64,000 nt of DNA from Sulfuriferula sp. (GCA_031291235.1 JARLJL010000006.1:372001-436000), one strand, 5' to 3'. Counted from the first letter of the stretch, positions 45,736 to 55,852 are shown. Program-made: numbers and translations. The notes: a model not told the origin generated them from the sequence alone.

Positions 45736-46034
45736 CAGTACAAACTTATACCGGTGTCGATAACGACACCAACGGCGGCTTGACCCACCTGGGGCGCATA
45801 GTGCGCGATGCATGGGTGTTCGGCCTCATTCCCGAAACCGAAACCTGCATGGGCTGGGATTCGGCGCGCATGCAGAATCTGTATGAGCAGGTCTATGCCG
45901 CCTGGGAGCCTTATGCCCACCTGCCCAGCCGTTTACCCGAAAATCTGCAGAAGAAACACGCGCAGTTTTACGCGCAAGCTATCAGCACTGCCCGGGAAGA
46001 AGGCTGGGATGCCGAGTTGGGCGAGGACGAATAG
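45732..46034 (+). CDS. Small uncharacterised protein coupled to cbbO
   Basis: The 100-residue, acidic, soluble protein has a central HLGRIVRDAWVFGLIPETETCMGWDSARMQNLYEQV and no signal or membrane segment. Its ATG overlaps the cbbO stop (ATGA), so translation is coupled. I do not recognise the family. Position suggests a role in activase or RuBisCO maintenance. Confidence 0.7.
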   Translation: MTVQTYTGVDNDTNGGLTHLGRIVRDAWVFGLIPETETCMGWDSARMQNLYEQVYAAWEPYAHLPSRLPENLQKKHAQFYAQAISTAREEGWDAELGEDE

Positions 46035-46436
46035 CTAAGGCGCAGGAAATTTGAGTACCCGTGCGGGGCCGTCGATATGCGATTTCTGCGCCAGCATCTG
46101 CAAGGCTTTCAGCAATTCGACCTGCAGACGCGACATGATGTTTCGGGCCTGCTCGTGATAATAAACCGCCTCGTACGGCACCGGGTCGTCAAGCGAGTTG
46201 CGCTCTTGCGGATGGAAATTGCGCCAGGCGATATCGACCCAGCATTTACGCTCGCCGTCGAGGAAGATGAGCTCTTCGGCATCCATAACGGCCAGATATT
46301 GCATCGCGCGGATAGGCACGAACAGATTACCGGTAGTGCTGCGCGCAAGTAGCGTAAATGCCAGGTTGTAAGTAGCGGCTGCAAGCTGTCTGGGCTCGCT
46401 GGCCAATTCGGGGTTACGGTAGCAAGTGATTTCCAT
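46035..46436 (-). CDS. Hypothetical protein convergent with the cbb operon
   Basis: I chose ATG 46436 (MEITCYRNPELASEPRQLAAA), which has GGGAG eight bases upstream; the frame back to 46574 has no site. The 133-residue protein looks soluble, with an N-terminal helix and AMQYLAVMDAEELIFLDGERKCWVDIAWRNFHP in the middle. The family is not recognised. Its stop lies directly next to that of the small cbbO-coupled gene. Confidence 0.65.
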   Translation of the reverse strand: MEITCYRNPELASEPRQLAAATYNLAFTLLARSTTGNLFVPIRAMQYLAVMDAEELIFLDGERKCWVDIAWRNFHPQERNSLDDPVPYEAVYYHEQARNIMSRLQVELLKALQMLAQKSHIDGPARVLKFPAP

Positions 46437-46609
46437 CGGAACGTCTCCCGGAAAATGCATACGTATTAATTGTATAGCGAATAAGCGGCAAATGGCGATA
46501 CGACTGCTGTTTATCGCAACATAATCACCAGTACGGAGAAAGATATGTGCGCGCAGATACACGAATTTAACCACAACCGGTTACGCCGGCAGCCCGGCCG
46601 TATGCCGAC

Positions 46610-47803
46610 ATGGACGACATCATGCCGCTAACCAATATGACTGACATGCTTAATCACGCCTACCGCCACGGCTATGCGGTCGGCGCGTTCAACGTGTCCA
46701 GTTTCGATTTTCTCGAAGGCGTGCTGACGGCAGCCGAAAATTGCCGCGCGCCGGTCGTCCTGAATTTGCCGGAAACGCATGCCGCGCATTACAACTTCGA
46801 CATGCTGATGGCGGCAGCTCTGACCGGCGCCCGCCGCGCGGCGATCCCGGTGGCGATCTGTCTGGATCACGGCTCCAGTCTGAGCGCTGCCGTCAACGGT
46901 ATCAAGGCTGGCTGCAACGCCGTGATGATAGACGCGTCGGCCCTGCCGCTGGACGAAAATCTGCGCTGCACCAAGGAAGTCGTCGACATGGCGCATGCCT
47001 GCGGCGTCACGGTGGAAGGCGAGCTGGGTTACGTACCCTGGGTAGCCGGCGACGGCGAAGAGAAACCGCCGGAAGACATAGCCTACACCCTGCCCGCCGA
47101 AGCCAAGGCCTACGCCGAGCGCAGCGGCATAGACTGCCTCGCCGTCTCCATCGGCACCGTACACGGCCTGCTGCGCGGCACGCCCAGACTGGATATCACT
47201 CGTCTGGCAAAAATCAGCGAAGCAGTCGGCATACCGCTGGTCATCCACGGCGGCACCGGTCTCGGCGACGACCAGTTCCGCAAGCTGATCGCGCACGGCG
47301 TGGCCAAAATCAACTATTACACGGCGCTGGCCGACGTTGCCGGCGCCAGCATACGCACACAACTGCAAAGCCATCCGCACGGCAGTTATCCGCAACTGAC
47401 CTCGGGCGTACGCGATGCCATCGGCGCGCAGATCGAACGCATGATACGGCTATGGGGTAGCGGCGGACGTGCCGCAGAGGTGCTGCAACAATGCCGCCCA
47501 TGGCAGGAAGTCGAGCAGATAGCGCTCTACAACATGCCCGACAAGATGGCGGAAACCGAAGTGACCGCCATCCTGCAGCAGGGCATGGCAACGCTGGGCC
47601 GGATACCGGGCGTGCGCAAGGTGCGGGCCGGCAAGTCGCGCCAGCCCGACGGACACGACCATTATTGCTGGATCATACGCTTCGCCAGTCAGGAAGCTGC
47701 CGATCACTATCGCACGCATCCGTCGTACCTGCGTTTTATCGACAAATCGTTACGCCCCGTCTTGCCCGACCTGTTGACTGTCGATTACATCGCCGCCGAA
47801 TAA
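46610..47803 (+). CDS. Class II fructose-bisphosphate aldolase-like protein with C-terminal Dabb-like domain
   Basis: The 397-residue protein has a class II aldolase barrel in the first about 280 residues: VGAFNVSSFDFLEG, ICLDHGSSL (zinc His), VEGELGYVPW, SIGTVHGL (His) and VIHGGTGLGDDQFRKLIAHGVAKIN. The last about 100 residues (IALYNMPDKMAETEV..., SRQPDGHDHYCWIIRFASQEAADHYRTHPSYLRF) look like a stress-responsive A/B-barrel (Dabb). An aldolase beside RuBisCO fits Calvin-cycle FBP or SBP formation; other ketose-bisphosphate substrates are possible. ATG 46610 and 46622 are both feasible, since no clear RBS is present. Confidence 0.85.
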   Translation: MDDIMPLTNMTDMLNHAYRHGYAVGAFNVSSFDFLEGVLTAAENCRAPVVLNLPETHAAHYNFDMLMAAALTGARRAAIPVAICLDHGSSLSAAVNGIKAGCNAVMIDASALPLDENLRCTKEVVDMAHACGVTVEGELGYVPWVAGDGEEKPPEDIAYTLPAEAKAYAERSGIDCLAVSIGTVHGLLRGTPRLDITRLAKISEAVGIPLVIHGGTGLGDDQFRKLIAHGVAKINYYTALADVAGASIRTQLQSHPHGSYPQLTSGVRDAIGAQIERMIRLWGSGGRAAEVLQQCRPWQEVEQIALYNMPDKMAETEVTAILQQGMATLGRIPGVRKVRAGKSRQPDGHDHYCWIIRFASQEAADHYRTHPSYLRFIDKSLRPVLPDLLTVDYIAAE

Positions 47804-47825
47804 CACCAAAGCTGCCGGATCAGCA

Positions 47826-48611
47826 TTACGGTGATTTGCCGGCATCCGGCTGCACGACATGTTTTAACAGCGGCGCCACCAGATCCATCGGTAACGGAAA
47901 CACGATAGTAGTGTTCTTGTCCGCGCCGATCACAGTCAGCGTCTCCAGATAGCGCAGCAATATGGCCTGCGGCTCCTGCGCCAGAATGGCTGCGGCCTGA
48001 AACAGCTTTTCCGAGGCCTGCAGTTCGCCCTCGGCATGGATGACCTTGGCGCGCCGTTCGCGCTCGGCCTCGGCTTGCCGAGCAATCGCCCGGATCATGG
48101 ATTCGGTCAGGTCGACCTGCTTGATCTCGACATTGGCGACCTGTATGCCCCAGGTATCCGTTTGTGCGTCCAGCGCCTGCTTGATGTCCAGATTCAGCTT
48201 CTCGCGCTCGGCCAGCATGTCGTCCAGCAGATGCTTGCCCAGCACCGAGCGCAGGGTGGTCTGCGCCAGCTGGCTGGTCGCATTCAGAAAATCGACCACC
48301 TGGATGATGGCCTTTTGCGGGTCGACAACACGGAAATAAACCACGGCGCTGACCTTGACCGACACGTTGTCGCGCGAGATCACATCCTGGGTCGGCACTT
48401 CCAGCACCACCGTGCGCAGATCGACCCTGACCACCTGCTGCAATGCCGGGATAATGATCACCAGCCCCGGCCCTTTTACCTTTTGAAAACGCCCCAGCAT
48501 AAATACCACCCCGCGCTCGTATTCGCGGAACACGCGCACTGCCGAGCCGAGAAAAATCAGCGCCAGCAGTATCAGCACGAAAAAGCTCATGGAACCGGAT
48601 TCCAGGGTCAT
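47826..48611 (-). CDS. SPFH/slipin-family (stomatin-like) membrane protein
   Basis: I chose ATG 48611 ([11 protein letters not shown]), as AGGAG lies seven bases upstream; the longer frame overlaps the next gene's start region and has no support. The 261-residue protein has one N-terminal membrane helix ([16 protein letters not shown]) and a SPFH/band-7 domain: [21 protein letters not shown], then [29 protein letters not shown]. Slipins organise membrane microdomains, often with an NfeD partner; none is adjacent. Confidence 0.88.
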   Translation of the reverse strand: MTLESGSMSFFVLILLALIFLGSAVRVFREYERGVVFMLGRFQKVKGPGLVIIIPALQQVVRVDLRTVVLEVPTQDVISRDNVSVKVSAVVYFRVVDPQKAIIQVVDFLNATSQLAQTTLRSVLGKHLLDDMLAEREKLNLDIKQALDAQTDTWGIQVANVEIKQVDLTESMIRAIARQAEAERERRAKVIHAEGELQASEKLFQAAAILAQEPQAILLRYLETLTVIGADKNTTIVFPLPMDLVAPLLKHVVQPDAGKSP

Positions 48612-48811
48612 GTCATATCTCCTGCGACTTGCTGCGATTATTGTCGGGGCAAGCATCGTTGCAGCAGTGCTCGCCTCTATTGAATATAGGCGCAAATGCC
48701 GAAACGGCAAGCAGCTATTGCCAAGACATGGCGCCCAGTTTAGAGTGGACAGCATGATACCTGCCTGACCGATTCCCGCGCGCCACCCTGTAACCTTAAC
48801 CGACTTGCCGC

Positions 48812-49636
48812 ATGAACCAGACCGCACCAGACGACCCCGACCAATTCGCAATTCTTGCCACGGCCCTGACACGCCGATTTGGCACTCTGACTGCGGTAGA
48901 TCATATAGAATTGCAAGTCGCCTACGGCGAGATTTTCGGCCTGCTCGGCGCCAACGGCGCAGGCAAAAGCACCATGATCAAAATGCTGACGACCTTGCTG
49001 CCGCCGACCTCGGGTTCGGCGCAAGTCGGCGGCTTCGATATCATCAAATCGCCGGGCGAAGTCAGACGACGCATCGGCTATGTATCGCAGCTGCTGTCGG
49101 CGGACGGCGCCCTGACCGGCTTTGAAAATCTGCTGCTGTCTGCCAGGCTGTACGGCCTGCACGGCAGCGAAAGCCGGTCGCGCATCGACGACGCGCTGAA
49201 TTTCATGGGGCTGGCCGATTCGGCAAAAAAACTGGTAAAAACCTATTCCGGCGGCATGATCCGCCGGCTGGAGCTGGCACAGGCCATGCTGCATCGCCCC
49301 GCCATCCTGTTTCTGGACGAACCGACCATAGGGCTGGACCCGGTTGCGCGGCATACGGTGTGGGACAGGCTGCTGGATTTGCGGCACAGCTACGGCATGA
49401 CGGTGCTGATCACTACCCACGACATGGAAGAAGCCGAAATGCTGTGCGACAGCCTGGCAATCCTGCACGCAGGCAAAATCAGCGTCATCGGCAAGCCTGC
49501 CGAATTGCGTAGCGGACTCGGCGATGAGGCGACCATGGACGACGTGTTTGCACATTACGCGGGCGGATCGATACACGAAAGCGGCACCTTCAGCGACGTT
49601 GCCAAGACGCGCCGAACCGCTCAGCGCCTGGGTTGA
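48812..49636 (+). CDS. ABC-2 type transporter ATP-binding protein
   Basis: The 274-residue protein has Walker [10 protein letters not shown], signature [14 protein letters not shown] and Walker [17 protein letters not shown], with H-loop [10 protein letters not shown]. The pattern resembles the DrrA/NodI/CcmA type. It works with the permease encoded 10 bp downstream to export a hydrophobic compound or lipid-linked polymer. The substrate is unknown. Confidence 0.93.
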   Translation: MNQTAPDDPDQFAILATALTRRFGTLTAVDHIELQVAYGEIFGLLGANGAGKSTMIKMLTTLLPPTSGSAQVGGFDIIKSPGEVRRRIGYVSQLLSADGALTGFENLLLSARLYGLHGSESRSRIDDALNFMGLADSAKKLVKTYSGGMIRRLELAQAMLHRPAILFLDEPTIGLDPVARHTVWDRLLDLRHSYGMTVLITTHDMEEAEMLCDSLAILHAGKISVIGKPAELRSGLGDEATMDDVFAHYAGGSIHESGTFSDVAKTRRTAQRLG

Positions 49637-49646
49637 AAGGGAACAC

Positions 49647-50417
49647 ATGCAACGACTCGTGCGAGAAACCGCCGCCATAGTAGAAGTAGAGCTGATCAAG
49701 CTCATCCGCGACCCGACCGAACTGATCTCCCGCGCCATCCAGCCGCTGTTGTGGCTGGTAGTGTTCGGGCAGGTGCTGGCTCAGGTACGCGGCATCCACA
49801 CCGGCCAGATGAGCTATCTCGCCTTCATCACGCCGGGCATACTCGCGCAGAGCATATTGTTCAGCTCGATATTCTACGGCATCGCCATTATCTGGGAACG
49901 CGACCTCGGCGTCGTCCACAAACTGCTGGTGAGCCCGGCTTGGCGCGCTTCGCTGGTGTTCGGCAAGGCGATAGCCGCCGGATTCCGCGGCATCGTGCAG
50001 ACTGTCGTCATCTACCTGATTGCACTGGCCATGCATGTATCGATCCGGCTCGATCCGCTGGCCATCCTTGCCGTGGCGAGCAGCGTCATGCTGGGTTCGG
50101 GGATATTTGCCACCTTCTCGCTCATCATCGCCTGCATCGTCAAGACGCGCGAACGTTTCATGGGCATCGGTCAGGTATTGACCATGCCCATGTTTTTCGC
50201 CAGCAATGCAATCTACCCGCTGGATATCATGCCGGACTGGCTACGCGTCGTCGCCCGGCTCAACCCGCTTACCTACCTGATAGACGCATTGCGCGGGCTG
50301 GTCATTAACGGCGGGGCCAGCGTTTACGGATTTGCCGCTGATTTTACCATCATGATCGGCGTGTTTGTCGTGCTGCTGTTTATCGCCGTCAAGCTGTACC
50401 CGTCACTGGCGGAATAA
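49647..50417 (+). CDS. ABC-2 type transporter permease
   Basis: I chose ATG 49647, with AAAGGGA five or so bases upstream; the frame back to 49524 shadows the ATPase. The 256-residue protein has six membrane segments and the ABC-2 motif LNPLTYLIDALRGL near the C-terminus. It pairs with the ATPase immediately upstream to form a DrrAB/NodIJ-like exporter. Confidence 0.91.
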   Translation: MQRLVRETAAIVEVELIKLIRDPTELISRAIQPLLWLVVFGQVLAQVRGIHTGQMSYLAFITPGILAQSILFSSIFYGIAIIWERDLGVVHKLLVSPAWRASLVFGKAIAAGFRGIVQTVVIYLIALAMHVSIRLDPLAILAVASSVMLGSGIFATFSLIIACIVKTRERFMGIGQVLTMPMFFASNAIYPLDIMPDWLRVVARLNPLTYLIDALRGLVINGGASVYGFAADFTIMIGVFVVLLFIAVKLYPSLAE

Positions 50418-50506
50418 ACGCACCGTAGCGTTTTAGCGGTACGGGAAACCCGGTTGATATGCTATAACTGACTGTAGCAATTACTTTTTTGCTCAGGAGG
50501 TACATC

Positions 50507-50914
50507 ATGCATACCCTACCCAACGCAGTACAACGCGAACGCGAATCGCTGCTCAGCGACGCTATCGGCATACTCGAAACCCAGGGTTTCCAATCCTTCG
50601 CCGTACAGGATCTGGCCGGCTATCAGGAACCGGCCGAACTGGTCATCCCCGTGCTCAACGTGCACATGCGCCCCGACATTTTCGCCATGGACATGGATGG
50701 CGATGAACGCCTGCTCGGCGTCGTGGAAGTCAGCACCGATCTGGGCGAGGAATCCTGCGGCCGACGCTGGCAGGCCTTTAATGCCTGGGCGCACGACCAT
50801 CACACCCAGATGCAGGTTTTCGTCCACCCCGAAGACCTGGCACGAGCAACCGAAATTGCCGCGCAATGGCATCTTGAGCCGGACTTCTTCGTGCCGGTCA
50901 AACGTTCGCATTAG
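50507..50914 (+). CDS. Uncharacterised soluble protein
   Basis: The 135-residue protein starts at ATG 50507, with a perfect AGGAGG (50495-50500). It is acidic and soluble: QERESLLSDAIGIL-like helix, then LVIPVLNVHMRPDIFAMD and LLGVVEVSTDLGEESCGRRWQAF, and ends near FVPVKRSH. The VVEVST.L..E...RW pattern faintly recalls restriction-endonuclease-like folds with a E-V-E/S core, but the evidence is weak. I do not recognise the family. It has no clear operon partner. Confidence 0.7.
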   Translation: MHTLPNAVQRERESLLSDAIGILETQGFQSFAVQDLAGYQEPAELVIPVLNVHMRPDIFAMDMDGDERLLGVVEVSTDLGEESCGRRWQAFNAWAHDHHTQMQVFVHPEDLARATEIAAQWHLEPDFFVPVKRSH

Positions 50915-51106
50915 CAGCTGCGCAGTAATGACGCTCACCAGCGAGGCTTCGGCAGAAACCAGCGTATCCGGCTTGTGATCGTGTCAGCGGATATAGGCGT
51001 CCTGCACGATATCTTCGGCCTCTGCACGCGAACCCAGCATGCGGTAGGCAATGCCTGTCAGCCGTTTGCGATGAAGGGAAAAAGCTTCGGCACCGGTATC
51101 CAACAT
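50915..51106 (-). pseudogene. ECF sigma-factor (SigJ/ECF41-like) fossil with in-frame stop
   Basis: ATG 51106 opens a frame reading MLDTGAEAFSLHRKRLTGIA then YRMLGSRAEAEDIVQDAYIR, the hallmark region 2.1-2.2 of ECF sigma factors. It then meets TGA (50984-50986), where relatives normally have Trp (TGG). The same frame goes on as HDHKPDTLVSAEASLVSVIT before homology ends near the start of the neighbouring gene. The rest (regions 2.4 and 4) is absent. It is a nonsense-mutated and truncated relic. Confidence 0.8.
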
Positions 51107-51202
51107 CTTACTCCATGCTGTTTTTCATATAGACACAGACATCGCCGATACAATGACTTCACGGTAAAAAGATAACCACACATAGTTGTCTGCATCCACA
51201 AC

Positions 51203-52561
51203 TCAAATCTTCGTTTCATAAAATCGAACCAGATTGCGTCCATCATCTTTAGCCTGATACATCGCCGAATCGGCCCATTTGAGGACATCGTCCTGCGTGG
51301 CTTTTTGCTTAAACAGTACGACCCCTATGCTGGCAGTGCAATGATGCTCAACGACGCTATCTACACCTTCCCCGGAACGCAGTTTGACAAGATAGGGCCG
51401 AGCCAAAGCATTACGTATCTTTTCAGCAACTATGCCGGCCTGCCGGGTTGATTCGGTTTCGTCTTCATTCAAGTCACGAACCAGAACAACAAACTCATCT
51501 CCGCCCAAGCGCGCAACGGTATCTACCTCCCGTACGCATTCGGTGATACGACGTGCGGCCTCAATCAAAAGCAAATCACCTGCGGCATGTCCATAGGTGT
51601 CATTGAGTGATTTGAAGTTATCAAGATCCATGAACATCGCTGCGCCGTAATGACCATTTCGCCGGGTAGCAGCAAGTAACTGACATAATCGTTCATTTAA
51701 TAGACGGCGATTGGGAAGATGAGTCAGCGTGTCATAAAAAGCCAGATCATAAATCATCGCCTCATTCTTCTTGCGCTCAGTGATATCAAGAAAAGTAGCA
51801 ATGGCACCTATCACAACACCCTCCCTCACGATGGGTTGTGACCAGTACTCTACCGGTACCGCACTGCCATCCTTATGCCAAAAAACTTCGTCATCAACAT
51901 GAATCGCCTTGAAATGTTGATAAGCAGCATACATCCGGCACTCCTGAGCTGGATAATGACTGCCATCGGGATGAGAATGATGTATAAGTTCGTGTATATG
52001 TTGACCGATGATTTCATCAGCATTGTCATAACCCAAAATACGTAAAAACGACTGGTTCACAAAAGCACAGTTGCCATTGGTATCTACGCCATAAGCACCC
52101 TCTGCCATGGAGTTGAGCAATGAACTCAGTTTTTCGTTTAATTCTCGCAGAGCCGTTTCAGCCCGCTTGCGTTCAGTGATATCTTCATAAATTGCCACTA
52201 CTTCGCCTGAAGGTAAACGATATACATAATTATCCCTCCAGCCGGAAATATGGCTATCCTGATAATAGGCTGCTGGAAAACGTTCTGATTGGCCCGTTTT
52301 CCAGACACGCTGCAATACCGCAAACAAGCCAAACTCTCTGACGGAAGGAAACACTTCCGTAAGCCGTTTGCCAATAACATTTTCTCTTTTTAATCGATCC
52401 GCTAATTCAGCAGCACGGTTATATTCCAGGAAAACGAAATCTTCGCCATCATTCTCTACTGCGTAAACAGCTACGCAACTACTCATGTGTTCGATTAATG
52501 AGCGAAATAAAACTTCACTATATGTAGTTGAAGCCGCTTCTGATTTTTCGATATTTTGCAT
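51203..52561 (-). CDS. PAS-PAS-GGDEF diguanylate cyclase
   Basis: The 452-residue cytoplasmic protein has two PAS domains (about 10-135 and 140-265, the latter with SMAEGAYGVDTNGNCAFVNQ, each ending DITERK) and a GGDEF domain (about 280-450). RLGGDEFVVLV is intact, so GTP to c-di-GMP cyclisation is likely. The PAS domains probably sense a small ligand, light or redox state. It is a lone gene. Confidence 0.9.
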   Translation of the reverse strand: MQNIEKSEAASTTYSEVLFRSLIEHMSSCVAVYAVENDGEDFVFLEYNRAAELADRLKRENVIGKRLTEVFPSVREFGLFAVLQRVWKTGQSERFPAAYYQDSHISGWRDNYVYRLPSGEVVAIYEDITERKRAETALRELNEKLSSLLNSMAEGAYGVDTNGNCAFVNQSFLRILGYDNADEIIGQHIHELIHHSHPDGSHYPAQECRMYAAYQHFKAIHVDDEVFWHKDGSAVPVEYWSQPIVREGVVIGAIATFLDITERKKNEAMIYDLAFYDTLTHLPNRRLLNERLCQLLAATRRNGHYGAAMFMDLDNFKSLNDTYGHAAGDLLLIEAARRITECVREVDTVARLGGDEFVVLVRDLNEDETESTRQAGIVAEKIRNALARPYLVKLRSGEGVDSVVEHHCTASIGVVLFKQKATQDDVLKWADSAMYQAKDDGRNLVRFYETKI

Positions 52562-52792
52562 AACCTGACCCCATCCCCGTCTTTAAATTATTAATAGGCT
52601 ATTTTTAAAATATATGCCGATTATAAAAATGAGGCAAACAATGAAGGCTATTTCCATAACCACGAGACAAATCAACACCAGCCGTTTCCCGACTGCTCGC
52701 TTTCATCGCAGTGGCACCTGGCAAACTCCTTGACCGGGTAACCGTTTCAGCTGACTAAACTGCCACTCGGTCACACACCGTAACTGCCCATA

Positions 52793-55700
52793 TCAAGATG
52801 AGCGCGGCTTATCACTGCCAGCATAACGCATCAAAATCCGATACAACACCGGCATCACGATCAGTACCAGCGGCAATTGCACGATCAGCCCGGCAATGAT
52901 CGCTACGGCCAGCGGCTGTTGCATGGCAGAGCCCTGGCCTAATGCGAAGGCGAGCGGTAACAGCGTCAAAATGGCTGCAAATGTCGTCATTGCTATCGGA
53001 CGCATGCGATTTTTACCTGCATTGATCAACGCATCGGTAAATGGCATTTTTTCCGCCAAATCCCGATATTCGGAGAAGTAGAAAATCGCCACTTCGGTGA
53101 CGATACCGATAATCATGGTCATCCCCATCATGGCCGAGATATTGAGTTCTATGCCGGTCAGCCACAAGCCTGTAAACACCGCTGACACCGCCAGCAAGGG
53201 TATCGCCAGGATTGCCAGCGCGATGCGAAAGCTTTCATACATGAACAGCAGTAATAAAAACACCAACCCGATTGCCGCAATAAATACGGCTATCAGACCC
53301 TGAAAAGCGATTTGCTGTTGCGCGTACATTCCCCCCAATTCAAAATACATGCCCTTGGGGAGCAAATTGGGCTGTGCCATGATCTGCTTGATATCAGTGA
53401 TAACTGCGCTCATCGAACGCCCGCTGATACGCCCCGTCACCGCCACCATACGCTTCAGGTTCTCGCGCCGGATTTGCGGCTGCCCGCTGATCGGCACGAT
53501 GTTGGCAACGCGTTTTAACGGGAACACATGACCATCCGGCGCGCGTATCAGCAACTTGCCCACGTCTGGCGTAATCGCCCGCTGATCATGCGGTATCCAC
53601 ACGCGCACACCGACCAGTTTCGGGCCGTTCTGCATCTGCGTGGTAACGACACCAGCCAGATAACCACTTACAATCTGGGTGATGCTGTCGGGATTCATGC
53701 CCTCCAATGCAGCCTTGACACGATCCACATGGATTTCCAGCGCATCACCTGCCGGATTAATACCATCGCGCGTGTCAACTACGCCTGCCACTTTATTGAT
53801 CGCGGCCTGCACTTTTTTCGCGGTGATTTGCAATTCATCCTGATTATCGCCGAACAACTTGATTTCTATCGGCTGCGGCACAGCCGTTAAATCACCGATC
53901 ACGTCCTCCATCAACTGCGCCATTTCGATATTCAGTCCCGGTACAGTCTGTTCGACCTGGCTACGTATATCGTCCATCACTATTTCAATATCAGGACGCG
54001 TACCCGATTTGAGGCGTATAAAGAAATCGCCCTCGTTGGCCTCGGCAATACCGCCACCCAATTGCGTTCCCGTACGCCGGGAATAAGTGTCGACATTGGG
54101 GTTGGCCTTGATGATCGTCTCGACTTGCTGCAACAGTCTGTCCGTCTCTGTCAGTGACGTGCCGGGTGCTGAACGATAGTCCAGAATAAAACCGCCCTCG
54201 TCCATCGCCGGCATAAATCCGGAACCCACCTGATTAAAGCCGATATAACCGATACCCAGCAACGGCACGACCAGTAATAACAGTAATAAGGGACGTGCCA
54301 ACATACGTTGCATTAACGCAGCATAACGCTGATGCAACCAGTCAGTGAACTTGCCGCCCTCTTCCTGGTTGGCATCCTTTTCTGTCAAAAAGTGATCCGC
54401 CAGCAGCGGTACTGCCAGCGAGGTCACCAGAAAGGAAATAATCAGTCCCGCCGCCATGGTAAGCGACAAGGCTTTGAAAAACGCGCCCGTCACTCCGGTC
54501 AAAAATGCCAGAGGTAAAAAGATAATGATGGTGGATGCCGACGATCCGGCCAAAGGGCGCATGAATTCAGCTGCCGCCGTCATCACCTGGCCGTGATGCT
54601 CACCGCTGGCACCGCGCAAACGCCGCACGATGTGCTCTATCATCACGATAGCATCGTCGATAATCAACCCGACAGCCGCGGCCATGCCGCCCAGCGTCAT
54701 GATATTGAAACTCATCCCCAGCGCGTAGAGCAATACCACCGTTGCAGCCAGCACCGTTGGCACCACCACGGCTGCGATCAGGGTAATCTTGATATTGCGC
54801 AAGAACAGCAGCAAAACCAGTACCGCCAGACCGGTACCGATGAGTATCGCATCGCGCACGCTCGCCGCCGAATCCAGCACCAGCACGCTTTGGTCATACC
54901 AATTCGCCAATTTCACGCCAGCGGGCAATTGCGTTTTGTAAGCCGCCAGTTTTGCCGCCACATCGCGAGCTATTTGCACACTATTACTGCCGGGCTGCTG
55001 GTAAATATTAAACAATACGGCAGGGCGACCATCGGCATTGACACGCGTCCATTGCGGCACGACGCCATCGCTGACTTTCGCCACATCTTCCAGCCGCACG
55101 ATCGCGCCGCCGCTGGTTTTAATCACTGTATCGTTGATCTGGCGCATGGATGTCAGCCGCGTATCGGCAATAGCCAGATACAGCTTGTAATGATCTTCCA
55201 GCCGCCCCACCGCAGTCACCACATTCGCCGCACTCAAGGCTTGCGCCACATCCGTCAGCGTCAGCCCATAGGCATTGAGCCGCGCGGGATCAACGGTGAC
55301 ACGATATTCCTGCTGCGCACCGCCGATTACCTCTATCCGTGCCACCCCGTTCACACTCGACAACAAGGGACGCAATTGATAACGCGCCAGATCGTATAAA
55401 GCGGTTTGCGATTGCGTTGCCGAGGTCAGACTGTATGCCAGAATAGGGAACACTGTCGGGTCCATGCGCCGCGTCATCATCTGCGTGCCGACTGGCAGGG
55501 TAGGCAATACCTGGGTAATCGCCTGGTTGACTTGCGAAGTCGCCAGCCCCATATCGATACCCCAATCGAAGCTCACCGACACATCCGCCGCACCCCGGCT
55601 GGTAGTTGAGCGCACATCGCGCACGCCAGGCACGCGCCGCACGGCTTCTTCTACCGGCTGGGTTACTGCCAGCATCATCAGGTCAGCCGGCCTGTCGCCT

Positions 55701-55852
55701 GCATCCAGCGACACGACCACCCTAGGGAAATCCACATTGGGGAACAAGGTCACCGGCAATTTGAATGCCGCTACCATGCCGGCCACCGCCAGCAATACCA
55801 GCAGGAATAAAATGGAACGCCGATGCGACTGCATCCATGCGGTAAAATTCAT
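52793..55852 (-). CDS. RND-family efflux permease
   Basis: The 1019-residue protein has the RND layout: an N-terminal helix, a large periplasmic loop, a bundle of helices with GGMAAAVGLIIDDAIVMIEH, a second loop and a second bundle. The Asp pair in LIIDDAIV carries protons. The protein resembles AcrB/NolG-type hydrophobic-compound pumps more than CzcA metal pumps, although the substrate is unknown. It overlaps the adaptor gene by 4 bp. Confidence 0.93.
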   Translation of the reverse strand: MNFTAWMQSHRRSILFLLVLLAVAGMVAAFKLPVTLFPNVDFPRVVVSLDAGDRPADLMMLAVTQPVEEAVRRVPGVRDVRSTTSRGAADVSVSFDWGIDMGLATSQVNQAITQVLPTLPVGTQMMTRRMDPTVFPILAYSLTSATQSQTALYDLARYQLRPLLSSVNGVARIEVIGGAQQEYRVTVDPARLNAYGLTLTDVAQALSAANVVTAVGRLEDHYKLYLAIADTRLTSMRQINDTVIKTSGGAIVRLEDVAKVSDGVVPQWTRVNADGRPAVLFNIYQQPGSNSVQIARDVAAKLAAYKTQLPAGVKLANWYDQSVLVLDSAASVRDAILIGTGLAVLVLLLFLRNIKITLIAAVVVPTVLAATVVLLYALGMSFNIMTLGGMAAAVGLIIDDAIVMIEHIVRRLRGASGEHHGQVMTAAAEFMRPLAGSSASTIIIFLPLAFLTGVTGAFFKALSLTMAAGLIISFLVTSLAVPLLADHFLTEKDANQEEGGKFTDWLHQRYAALMQRMLARPLLLLLLVVPLLGIGYIGFNQVGSGFMPAMDEGGFILDYRSAPGTSLTETDRLLQQVETIIKANPNVDTYSRRTGTQLGGGIAEANEGDFFIRLKSGTRPDIEIVMDDIRSQVEQTVPGLNIEMAQLMEDVIGDLTAVPQPIEIKLFGDNQDELQITAKKVQAAINKVAGVVDTRDGINPAGDALEIHVDRVKAALEGMNPDSITQIVSGYLAGVVTTQMQNGPKLVGVRVWIPHDQRAITPDVGKLLIRAPDGHVFPLKRVANIVPISGQPQIRRENLKRMVAVTGRISGRSMSAVITDIKQIMAQPNLLPKGMYFELGGMYAQQQIAFQGLIAVFIAAIGLVFLLLLFMYESFRIALAILAIPLLAVSAVFTGLWLTGIELNISAMMGMTMIIGIVTEVAIFYFSEYRDLAEKMPFTDALINAGKNRMRPIAMTTFAAILTLLPLAFALGQGSAMQQPLAVAIIAGLIVQLPLVLIVMPVLYRILMRYAGSDKPRSS

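Noticed and set aside
47804-47860. Terminator between the aldolase and SPFH genes
   Set aside because: The GCCGG stretches give only weak, imperfect pairing and no T run.
52562-52580. TGACCCC next to the PAS-GGDEF start as another GGGGTCA repeat end
   Set aside because: Only the seven-base motif matches; the adjacent bases do not resemble any other copy.
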